Below, one piece after another: positions 8,046-15,337 of a DNA stretch of 34,563 nucleotides. The stretch spans positions 1 through 34,563 of the forward strand of contig CAYUSA010000029.1 of NCBI GenBank assembly GCA_964447335.1, given 5' to 3'. Origin of the DNA: HRBIN12 sp964447335. GTDB taxonomy: Bacteria; Actinomycetota; UBA4738; HRBIN12. Every line of letters begins with the position of its first letter. Positions within the stretch are counted from its first letter, which is position 1. The translations under genes and the position numbers were made by a program. Under the pieces are notes generated by a model. It was not told the origin of the DNA. It saw nothing but the letters and a program-made list of their open reading frames with translations, and searched no databases.

Positions 8046-9766
8046 CCACTGCGTGACCCGGAGCGGCGCGGCGGGCCCAATCGACGCCGCCTAGTGGCGC
8101 GCGCATCGGGCGCCCGCCACCCGCCCTGGCCGTCGACTGCGTCGGGGTATGGGGAGGCGCCGTAGCCGCCGTAGCCTCCGTAGCCGTACTGGTAGGCCCC
8201 GGTCTTCGAGTGAGGAACGTTGTTCAGGACGCCGCCGATGATCGAACTCCCGACGTGCTGCAGGTGCTCCCGCGCCTGCAGCACTGCGCCCCAGCGGGTC
8301 GACTCGAACGAGGCGACGAACAGCACTCCGTCCACGACCGAGGTGACCGCCAACGCGTCAGCGAGCCCGATCACAGGGGCGCAGTCGATGATCACGAACT
8401 CGAACTCCTCGCCCGCCCGTGCGATCAGCTCGCGCATCCGGGCTGACTGGAGCAGTTCCGTCGGGTTCGGAGTGGTGTCCCCGCTCGAGATGTGAAACAG
8501 ACTCGGGATCCGGGACTCCTGCAGCACGTCCGCGAGGTCCGCCTCTCCACGCAAGATGTCGGCGAGACCGCGAGCGTTCGGGCCGCCGAAGAACTGGTGC
8601 AGCCTCGGTCGCCGGAGGTCCGCAGAGATGGCGAGGACGCGTTTGTCAGCCTGTGCAAGCACGGTCGCGAGGTTGGCGGTCGTGGCGCTCTTGCCCTCCT
8701 GGGCGAGCGGGCTCACGACGGCGATCGTCGTCAGGCCGCTCCGGTCCGCGAGCGACAGCACGTTCGTCCGCAGCATCCGGTAGGCCTCAGCGCCCGGGCT
8801 ACGAGGTTGCTGCTCGGAGACGAGCACCTCGGCCCCCCCCCGTCCCCACCCGTGGACACGCGGTATCACCGCGAGGACCGGGGCGGACAGTCCAAGCTCG
8901 AGGTCGCCGCGGGTGCGGATGCGGTCGTCGGTCCGTTCGCGGACGAACGCCGCGATGACGCCGAGGAAGATCCCCAGCAAGAGGCCGATCGCAAGGTTCA
9001 GGACGTGTTTGGGGCTGCTGGGCGACTCGGGAGGCGTCGCCGGCAGGATCACCTGGCCCGGATTGACGGTGGCCGGCATGTAGGCGAGCTGCGCGATCAG
9101 CACGCCGGTCTCGCCGTTCAACACGTCGAGGAGCGCCTGCGCCTGCTCGTACTCCTGCGTGCCGGGAGTCGCGGTCCGCAGGATCTCGGTCTGCTCCCGG
9201 ATGCGGTCGCGGACGTCGGCGATCTGGTCTTCGATGACGCTCCGCGTATCCAGCAGGGTCGCCAGCGCCTGCTCGCGCTTGAAGCGCAGGTAGCCCGCCG
9301 CGAACGCGTTCGCGCCGGCCGCAGCCCGGGTGCGTTCGGTATCGGTATACAGGATGTCGAGCACGAGGGTCTCGGCCGTCGCATCGACGTCGACGTGCTC
9401 GAGCAGGTCAGTGGCAGACGAGTTCACGTCGAGCTCGTCACGGGCGAGGTTGGCGACCGAAGCGGACTTGGCGATCCGCACCTCGGTCTCGAGGCTGATC
9501 AACTGGTCCGGACGCAGGCTCTGCGCCCCGGTCACGGTGGGCTGGACCAGCACGGACGTGCGGGCCGTGAACTTCGGGGTGCGAGTGACCGAGAAGGTCA
9601 GGGCAAGCGCGACGCACACCACGGTCACGCCGACGACCAGCCACCACCGGTTCCTCAGGATGTGGAGGTAATCGCGAAGATCGACGACGTCAGCTGCCGA
9701 TGTCGTCGGTGTCGGGTTCGTGCGAACCTGCAAGAAGGCTCCTCGCGCGCGGTCAAACGACGGCAT
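8042..9766 (-). CDS. Wzz-type chain-length determinant fused to BY-kinase (CpsD-like)
   Basis: About 574 aa from the ATG at 9766; a GTG at 9814 would add 16 residues and no ribosome binding site clearly settles it. Order of parts: Wzz N-terminal segment DLRDYLHILRNRWW with a first membrane helix (~41-63), a periplasmic/extracellular region with coiled-coil propensity, a second helix (~257-276), then a cytoplasmic P-loop kinase. The P-loop is SPLAQEGKSATTANLA (~352-366), Walker A' is ISADLRRP (~380-387) and Walker B is FVIIDCAPV (~457-465). The tail is a Tyr cluster (YQYGYGGYGGYG, ~526-537) followed by a basic C-terminus. The family regulates polymer length through Tyr autophosphorylation. Two positions deviate from the usual motifs: Q for the Gly of GEGKS, and S for the first Asp of the Walker A' DxD. 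Catalysis may therefore be weakened. Confidence 0.9.
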   Translation of the reverse strand: MPSFDRARGAFLQVRTNPTPTTSAADVVDLRDYLHILRNRWWLVVGVTVVCVALALTFSVTRTPKFTARTSVLVQPTVTGAQSLRPDQLISLETEVRIAKSASVANLARDELDVNSSATDLLEHVDVDATAETLVLDILYTDTERTRAAAGANAFAAGYLRFKREQALATLLDTRSVIEDQIADVRDRIREQTEILRTATPGTQEYEQAQALLDVLNGETGVLIAQLAYMPATVNPGQVILPATPPESPSSPKHVLNLAIGLLLGIFLGVIAAFVRERTDDRIRTRGDLELGLSAPVLAVIPRVHGWGRGGAEVLVSEQQPRSPGAEAYRMLRTNVLSLADRSGLTTIAVVSPLAQEGKSATTANLATVLAQADKRVLAISADLRRPRLHQFFGGPNARGLADILRGEADLADVLQESRIPSLFHISSGDTTPNPTELLQSARMRELIARAGEEFEFVIIDCAPVIGLADALAVTSVVDGVLFVASFESTRWGAVLQAREHLQHVGSSIIGGVLNNVPHSKTGAYQYGYGGYGGYGASPYPDAVDGQGGWRAPDARATRRRRLGPPRRSGSRSG

Positions 9767-10018
9767 CGTAGCACCGGCTTCCGCCGGCAGAGCCTGGCTG
9801 AGCCGTTCCTCCACAACGTCGCAACGAATGCCCTAGGACGAGCCGAGGCTGGATAGGCCGAAAGAAGGCCACCGCGTGGTCCGAAGGCCGATCCTCGATC
9901 CGGCCGGTCCCAGCTACACTGCCAAAGCGCGGCGGCAGCCGGCTCCCGGCGCGCATCGCCCGGTCACCGGGCCGCCTGACAGCCGATCCGACAGGCCAGC
10001 GAGAACCTCGAGGGAGCG
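9767..10018. promoter_or_regulatory. Divergent intergenic region between the two exopolysaccharide transcription units
   Basis: This 252-nt gap separates the minus-strand Wzz/kinase operon from the plus-strand sulfotransferase operon, so promoters for both should lie here. A weak -10-like TACACT sits at 9915-9920 on the plus strand, but I found no convincing -35 partner. AGGGAG at 10011-10016 is the likely ribosome binding site for the plus-strand gene. Confidence 0.4.
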
Positions 10019-10975
10019 ATGCACCGGTCCGATCGCACAACCGTCCTATACATCGGGGGCTGCGGGAGGAGCGGCAGCACGCTGCTCGATCGGATGATGG
10101 GTGAGGTCCCTGGGTTCTTCTCCGTTGGGGAGGTCGTACACATCTGGCGCCGAGGCGTCCAGGGCAACGAGCTATGCGCATGCGGCGAGCCGTTCCACGA
10201 GTGCCCGTTCTGGTTGGAGGTCGGCCTCGAGGCGTTCGGCGGATGGGGGCGCCTGGACGTGCCCCGCGCGCTTGCTCTCCAGCGCTCGGTCGACCGTAGC
10301 CGGTATATCCCGTGGATGCTCGCCCCCGGACTGCATGCTCGATACCGTCTGCGCATGCGGGCCTACCTGGAACTGCTCGGCCGCCTCTACGCTGCGATCC
10401 GAAGCGTGAGCGGGGCGCAGGTGCTCGTGGACTCCTCGAAACATGCTTCGTATGCGTTCCTGATGCGGCGGCTCCCGAACGTCGACCTACGGGTGATCCA
10501 CCTCGTTCGGGACAGCTACGGCGTCGCCTTCTCGATGAGGAAACACGTCGAGCGGCCCGAGGTGCCCGGCAAGGGCGTGGTTATGCCGACGCTCCACCCC
10601 GTGCGCTCAGGCATCGAATGGCTCGCCTTCAACTCGCTCTTCCACCTGCTCGGATCGTCCGGGGTGCGAACGCTTCCCGTTCGCTACGAGTCGGTGGTCT
10701 CCGACCCACGCGACGAGCTTGCGCGCATCGTCGCGTGGATGGAGCGCCGGGCAGACGACGTCGCGCTCGGGTTCGTGCGCGACCATACGGTGACACTGAG
10801 TCCCACCCACACCGTCGCCGGCAACCCGATGCGGTTCCGGCAAGGAGACATCGAACTCCGGCTCGACGACGAGTGGCGGAGGAGGATGCCCGGACGTGAC
10901 CGCGCGGTGACCGCCGCGATCACGTGGCCGCTCCGCTTGGCCTACGGGTACGGCGGGCGCGGGGGGACGGCGTGA
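10019..10975 (+). CDS. PAPS-dependent sulfotransferase, stand-alone paralogue
   Basis: 318 aa, ATG start after AGGGAG. The N-terminal YIGGCGRSGSTLLDRM (residues 11-26) is the 5'-phosphosulfate-binding loop. IHLVRDSYGVAFSMRK (~160-176) is the 3'-phosphate-binding region. C53, C55 and C62 form a CxC-x6-C motif shared with the sulfotransferase half of the fusion at 5980. The C-terminal stretch THTVAGNPMRF...DDEWRRRMP is also closely similar between the two, so they are paralogues. It is the first gene of a coupled plus-strand operon; its stop overlaps the next start in GTGA. The expected reaction is transfer of sulfate from PAPS to a hydroxyl or amino group of a glycan intermediate. The acceptor is not determinable here. 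Confidence 0.88.
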   Translation: MHRSDRTTVLYIGGCGRSGSTLLDRMMGEVPGFFSVGEVVHIWRRGVQGNELCACGEPFHECPFWLEVGLEAFGGWGRLDVPRALALQRSVDRSRYIPWMLAPGLHARYRLRMRAYLELLGRLYAAIRSVSGAQVLVDSSKHASYAFLMRRLPNVDLRVIHLVRDSYGVAFSMRKHVERPEVPGKGVVMPTLHPVRSGIEWLAFNSLFHLLGSSGVRTLPVRYESVVSDPRDELARIVAWMERRADDVALGFVRDHTVTLSPTHTVAGNPMRFRQGDIELRLDDEWRRRMPGRDRAVTAAITWPLRLAYGYGGRGGTA

Positions 10976-11910
10976 CCACGGGAGCCACGGGCGGGACGAC
11001 ATGGCCGTCGGTCGGCGTCGTCGTGGCGACGCGGAACCGGCCCGAGCTGTTGGAGCGCGCCGTCGCCTCCATCGTCGCAAGCCAGTACGACGGTGATATC
11101 GAGGTCGTACTCGTCTTCGACCAGGCGGAACCGCACGAGGTCCGCGTCGAGCTCCCCTCTCACCGTTCGATCCGCTCGCTCGTGAACCGGCGATCCCCCG
11201 GACTCGCCGGCGCGCGCAACACCGGCATCCTGGCTACGGACGCTGACCTCGTCGCCTTCTGCGACGACGATGATGAATGGATGCCCGCCAAGCTCCGACT
11301 GCAGGTCGAGGCCCTGAGGCGGGACCGGAACGCCGTCGTCGCGACGACGGGGATCTCCGTCGTCTTCCGGGGCCATGAGCACGAGCGCGTCGCCCAGAGC
11401 GACCACATCACGCTGGCGCGGTTGCTCCGCTCACGCGCCGTCGAGCTCCACCCGTCGAGCATCCTCGCCTGGCGGGCTGCCGTCCTGGAGCGGATCGGGC
11501 TCGTCGACGAGGAGATCCCGGGCAGTTACGGGGAGGACTACGAGTGGTTGCTACGGGCGGCCCGCGTAGCCCCGATCCTCGCGGTGAGGCGCTCTCTGGT
11601 CACCGTGAACTGGCACGAGTCCTCGTGGTTCTCTGAGCGTTGGGGCACCATCATCGAGGCCATCGGGTACCTGTTGGAGCGACATCCGGAGCTCCGTGAT
11701 GAGCCGCGCGGCCTCGCGCGGCTCTACGGCCGACTCGCCTTCGCGCACGCCGCAGCAGGCCACGGGAAGCACGCTCGTCGCTGGGCCTCGCGCTCGATCC
11801 GGCTCAACTGGCGTGAGAGGCGGGCTTACCTGGCCCTGGCGGTGAGCCTGCGGCTCGTGTCGGCCAGGACCCTCCTTCGCCTTGCCCACCGGACGGGCCG
11901 GGGGATCTGA
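10972..11910 (+). CDS. Family 2 glycosyltransferase
   Basis: 312 aa from the GTG at 10972, which overlaps the upstream stop as GTGA. A GT-A fold is indicated by SVGVVVATRNRPELLERAV (13-31), SPGLAGARNTGI (75-86) and the metal/nucleotide-binding acidic block FCDDDDEW (96-103, DxD-type). A later EDYEW motif (GSYGEDYEWLLRAA) fits the acceptor/catalytic region of GT2 enzymes. No membrane helices are evident, so it probably acts on the cytoplasmic face on lipid-linked intermediates. It ends with TGA directly followed by the ATG of the next gene. Confidence 0.9.
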   Translation: MTTGATGGTTWPSVGVVVATRNRPELLERAVASIVASQYDGDIEVVLVFDQAEPHEVRVELPSHRSIRSLVNRRSPGLAGARNTGILATDADLVAFCDDDDEWMPAKLRLQVEALRRDRNAVVATTGISVVFRGHEHERVAQSDHITLARLLRSRAVELHPSSILAWRAAVLERIGLVDEEIPGSYGEDYEWLLRAARVAPILAVRRSLVTVNWHESSWFSERWGTIIEAIGYLLERHPELRDEPRGLARLYGRLAFAHAAAGHGKHARRWASRSIRLNWRERRAYLALAVSLRLVSARTLLRLAHRTGRGI

Positions 11911-13224
11911 ATGGCCACGACGCCGGCCCCCGTCGCGTTCCCGAGTCCCCGCTACCTGCCCGCCGGGTGGCCGCTCTACCTGCTGTTCCTCGGCTTCCCG
12001 CTGTGGTGGGTACTTGGGGCCGGCGGGCTGATATGGCCCGTGTTCGCCGTTCCGATGCTCGCCTGGCTCCTCCGGCAGGAGCGCGTATTGGCCCCGAGGG
12101 GGTTCGGGGTGTGGCTCGCGTTCGTCTTCTGGGTCTTCGCATCGGCCACACAGCTCGACGAGCCGGATCGGTGGATCGGGTTCGGATACCGGGGGCTCCT
12201 GTACCTCTCGGCCACGATCACCCTCCTCTACGTCTTCAACATGCCTCGAGTGGTCCTGCCAGCGCGGACGGTCGCGTTCCTTCTGAGCTCGTTCTGGATC
12301 ATCGTCGTCGTCGGCGGCGTCCTGGGCGTGATGTTCCCCACCGCCTCGTTCCGCAGCCCAGTCGAGATGCTGATGCCGCAGCGGCTGCTCTCGAACGACT
12401 TCGTATACGAACTGGTGCACCCGGCGTTCGCCCAGGTACAAACGTTCCTCGGCTACGCGGTCGCTCGCCCGTCGGCGCCCTTCGTATACACGAACGACTG
12501 GGGCGCGAACTTCGGCCTCCTGCTCCCGTTCGTTGCGCTGTCGTGGCAGACGACGCTGCGGCCCGGATGGCGCACCCTGACGGTCGTCGTGGGCATCGCC
12601 GCAGTCATCCCGGTCGTCTATTCCCTCGACCGCGCGCTGTGGCTCAGCATCGGTCTCGCGTTGCTGTACGCGGCGATCCGTCTCGCGCTTGGTGGCCGGG
12701 CGCGCACCCTGAAGGCGTTGCTGGTCGCCCTCCCGATCGCCTCCGCGCTGGTGCTCCTGACTCCGCTCCGCGGCCTCGTCGAGGATCGCTTGGAGACGCC
12801 GCACAGCAACGAACGAAGGATCTCGCTCGCCGGGGAGGCGACCGAGGGGGTGCTCGCCTCGCCGCTGTTCGGCTTCGGAGCGCCGCGGCCTTCAGAGCGG
12901 AATCCCGAGGCACCCTCGGTTGGGACGCAGGGGCATCTGTGGCTCGTGTTCTTCTCGCACGGTCTCGTCGGGGGGATGCTCTTCCTCTCGTGGTTCCTCT
13001 ACTCGTGGTGGCGCACACGACGGCTCCTGCCTGCGACGGCCTTCTGGTGCCACGTAGCGCTTCTCGTGATGCTGCTCCAACTCCCGTTCTATGGGATGCT
13101 CCCGGCGCAGCTTCACATCGTGATGGTCGGCCTCGCCGCGGCCTGGCGCGAGTTCACACAGCCCCTCACCGAGGAGCGGGCGCCGCACCCGGCGACGGTG
13201 CCCGTGGCTGTGAGCCACGCATGA
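11911..13224 (+). CDS. O-antigen polymerase/ligase-like membrane protein (Wzy/WaaL superfamily)
   Basis: 437 aa, ATG immediately after the GT2 stop. The protein is mostly hydrophobic with about 10-12 predicted membrane segments. A large extracytoplasmic loop late in the protein carries NERRISLAGEATEGVLASPL...GFGAP and then GTQGHLWLVFFSHGLVGG. This matches the O-antigen ligase (PF04932-type) pattern, in which a late loop with Arg and His residues contacts the lipid-linked substrate. In this neighbourhood, between glycosyltransferases and a flippase, it most likely polymerises the repeat unit. Ligation to an acceptor is the alternative. Its stop overlaps the next start (ATGA). Confidence 0.85.
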   Translation: MATTPAPVAFPSPRYLPAGWPLYLLFLGFPLWWVLGAGGLIWPVFAVPMLAWLLRQERVLAPRGFGVWLAFVFWVFASATQLDEPDRWIGFGYRGLLYLSATITLLYVFNMPRVVLPARTVAFLLSSFWIIVVVGGVLGVMFPTASFRSPVEMLMPQRLLSNDFVYELVHPAFAQVQTFLGYAVARPSAPFVYTNDWGANFGLLLPFVALSWQTTLRPGWRTLTVVVGIAAVIPVVYSLDRALWLSIGLALLYAAIRLALGGRARTLKALLVALPIASALVLLTPLRGLVEDRLETPHSNERRISLAGEATEGVLASPLFGFGAPRPSERNPEAPSVGTQGHLWLVFFSHGLVGGMLFLSWFLYSWWRTRRLLPATAFWCHVALLVMLLQLPFYGMLPAQLHIVMVGLAAAWREFTQPLTEERAPHPATVPVAVSHA

Positions 13225-14471
13225 CCGCTCGTCCTGGGGCGAAACTACCGCCGCCACGACGCGACAGCGACGAGGATCTCCCCCCCGCCGTCGCGTGGGC
13301 CGCCCGGATCCTCTGGCCGGAGGCTCAGGTGTGGAGGACGAGCGGGCGGCGAGCCGGACCGCATGGATTCCTCGTGCTCCCGAACGCCCAGAACCCCCGT
13401 ATCCTTGTCCCGACGCGACCGACGCGCGCGGCCGCCGCCGCGCTTCGGCAGTACAACGACTCGATGACGCAGTGGGGCCGCCTCCGCAAGGCCGCCGCCG
13501 CGTCGGCTGTGGGAGCGGGGATTGGCTCTTCCCTCGCACGCGACGCGATCGTCATCCGCGAGCGGGATGGAGACGCGCAGCCCGGGCTCGGGCCGGCCCT
13601 CGCCGAGGCATTCGGACGCCGGGACCTCTCCCTTGCGATCATGCTCGGTACCCCGCGCCCCAACCGGAAGCCGGTGATCCAGGTCACAGATCCAGACGGT
13701 GATGTCCTCGGCTACGTGAAGGTCGGGTGGAACGAGCTCACGCGCCGGCTGGTCTCGAACGAGGCCCGGGCGCTCCGCGCATGGGCGGCGAGGCAGCCCT
13801 CCCGGCTCGCCGTCCCGCGGCTGCTCCACGAGTTCCGGTGGAACGACCTCCTGCTCACCGCCGTCTCGCCCGTCCGGGACCGAGCGTGGCGGCGCGGACC
13901 GCGCAACGCCCCGCCGCCGCCAGATGTCATGCGTGAGGTGACCGATCTCGGCGGCTTGAGCGAGGGACCGCTCCGTGGCAGTCCGTACCTCGAGGGGCTC
14001 CGGGCGCGGATCGAGGCGGTCGTGCGACCCCCGTTCTCGGCCCCGGCCCGCGCGGCGCTCGCCAGAGCTGGGGACACGGCCAGTGCCGAGCACATGCGCT
14101 TCGGCACGTGGCACGGCGACTGGGCTCCGTGGAACATGAGCCGCTCATCCGGGTCGTTGTTCGTGTGGGACTGGGAGCGGTCGGCGGACGCCTCCCCGGT
14201 CGGGTTGGACCCACTGCACTTCCACTACCAGGTCACGTTCCAGTTCGGTGGCAAGGACGTGGCCCGCGCTGCGCGCTCAGCGACGTCGAGAGCGGCCGCG
14301 GAGCTGGGGTCGCTCGACCTAGACCCGTCCACCTCTCCGGTGCTCCTCACGGTCTACCTGCTCGAGCTGCTCGTGCGCTTCGAGGAGGGACGCGTCGGTG
14401 GCGCACCGGATGGAACGGACGTCCAGATGGGACTGACGCGGATGCTGTTGGAACTCGGGGAAGCCGTGTGA
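13221..14471 (+). CDS. APH-fold phosphotransferase (aminoglycoside/choline-kinase-like)
   Basis: 416 aa from the ATG at 13221, overlapping the upstream stop by 4 nt. The catalytic signature is clear: WHGDWAPWN (H about residue 297, then D and N of the HGDxxxxN loop), followed by FVWDWERS (~315-322), the metal-binding Asp. The N-terminal ~150 residues contain a beta-rich region with GYVKVGWNELTRRLVSNEARAL, where the Lys and Glu resemble the ATP-anchoring pair of the fold. It is longer than typical APH enzymes and has no signal peptide. Given its place inside a polysaccharide operon, a sugar or glycan-linked substrate is more likely than an antibiotic, but this is inference from context only. 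Confidence 0.78.
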   Translation: MTARPGAKLPPPRRDSDEDLPPAVAWAARILWPEAQVWRTSGRRAGPHGFLVLPNAQNPRILVPTRPTRAAAAALRQYNDSMTQWGRLRKAAAASAVGAGIGSSLARDAIVIRERDGDAQPGLGPALAEAFGRRDLSLAIMLGTPRPNRKPVIQVTDPDGDVLGYVKVGWNELTRRLVSNEARALRAWAARQPSRLAVPRLLHEFRWNDLLLTAVSPVRDRAWRRGPRNAPPPPDVMREVTDLGGLSEGPLRGSPYLEGLRARIEAVVRPPFSAPARAALARAGDTASAEHMRFGTWHGDWAPWNMSRSSGSLFVWDWERSADASPVGLDPLHFHYQVTFQFGGKDVARAARSATSRAAAELGSLDLDPSTSPVLLTVYLLELLVRFEEGRVGGAPDGTDVQMGLTRMLLELGEAV

Positions 14472-14485
14472 CTGGGGGATCATCG

Positions 14486-15337
14486 ATGCGCACCCGTGCG
14501 CGACAGGCGGCCAAGTGGGTGACCAATGCCTACACGCTGCCGACCAGCCGGCTCCGGTCATTGCCGGACTTCATCATCATCGGCGCACAGCGCGCCGGCA
14601 CGACCTCGCTGTACCGCTACCTCGAGCAGCACCCAGGCATCGCCCCCGCCATCCTGAACAAGGGCGTCCACTACTTCGACACGAGCTACGACAAGGACGT
14701 CGGCTGGTACCGCGCGCACTTCCCCACCCTCGCCCATAAGGCGCGCCGCAGCCGCCGGATCGGGATGCCCGTGCTCACGGGCGAGGCGAGTCCCTACTAC
14801 CTGTTCCACCCGCAGGTGCCGGGCCGTGTGGCCGAGCTCCTCCCCGACGTCAGGCTCATCGTGATGCTGCGGGACCCGGTGTCGCGCGCCCACTCGCACT
14901 ACCAACACGAGGTTGCGAGGGGGTTCGAGCACCTGTCCTTCGAGGAGGCGCTCGAGGAGGAGGAGAAGCGGCTCGCGGGCGAACAGGAGCGGCTGGTCGC
15001 AGACGAGACCTACTTCAGCTTCGCTCATCAGCACTACTCGTACGTGGCGCGGGGGCTGTACCTAGAACAGCTCCAGCGCTGGTACGCGCACTTCCGGCGC
15101 GACCGCGTCCACGTCATCGTGAGCGAGGAGTTCTTCGTCGACCCCGCCCTGGCGTTCCGCGGTGTGCTGGCCTTCCTCGAGCTCCCGGCGATCTCGCTTC
15201 CCGCGTACGCCAAGCTCAACGCTCATGCCTACGACCCGATGTCCGAGCGCAGCCTCGCGTTCCTCACGGCGCGGTTCGCCGAGCCGAACGAGGCGCTCGC
15301 CCGCTCCCTCGGCATCTCACCGCGCTGGAGGAGCTAG
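14486..15337 (+). CDS. Sulfotransferase of the heparan N-sulfotransferase-like type
   Basis: 283 aa from the ATG at 14486, with GGGGGA about 6 nt upstream. A GTG at 14468 overlapping the previous stop (GTGA) is the alternative and would add 6 residues. DFIIIGAQRAGTTSLYRYL (near 29-47) is the PAPS 5'-loop. LIVMLRDPVSRAHSHYQHE is the 3'-phosphate loop. KGVHYFD resembles the motif that carries the catalytic Lys in heparan-sulfate-type enzymes. It lacks the CxC-x6-C motif, so it belongs to a different branch from the two other sulfotransferase domains in this window. It therefore probably modifies a different position or acceptor of the same polymer. Confidence 0.87.
   Translation: MRTRARQAAKWVTNAYTLPTSRLRSLPDFIIIGAQRAGTTSLYRYLEQHPGIAPAILNKGVHYFDTSYDKDVGWYRAHFPTLAHKARRSRRIGMPVLTGEASPYYLFHPQVPGRVAELLPDVRLIVMLRDPVSRAHSHYQHEVARGFEHLSFEEALEEEEKRLAGEQERLVADETYFSFAHQHYSYVARGLYLEQLQRWYAHFRRDRVHVIVSEEFFVDPALAFRGVLAFLELPAISLPAYAKLNAHAYDPMSERSLAFLTARFAEPNEALARSLGISPRWRS
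15327..15333 (+). promoter_or_regulatory. Ribosome binding site for the flippase GTG start
   Basis: GGAGGAG inside the end of the upstream sulfotransferase gene, 4 nt before the GTG at 15338. That GTG directly follows the TAG stop. Confidence 0.6.

Noticed and set aside
8492..9856. Plus-strand open frame of about 450 codons opposite the Wzz/BY-kinase gene
   Set aside because: Arg/Asp/Gly-rich shadow; the minus strand has all the Wzz and kinase motifs.
11551..12804. Minus-strand open frame of about 417 codons opposite the GT2 and polymerase-like genes
   Set aside because: Highly charged, repetitive composition with no domain; typical antisense shadow.
11967..13220. Upstream extension of the APH-like kinase frame across the polymerase-like gene
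   Set aside because: The extension is a shadow of the membrane protein; the ATG at 13221 with an ATGA overlap is the natural start.
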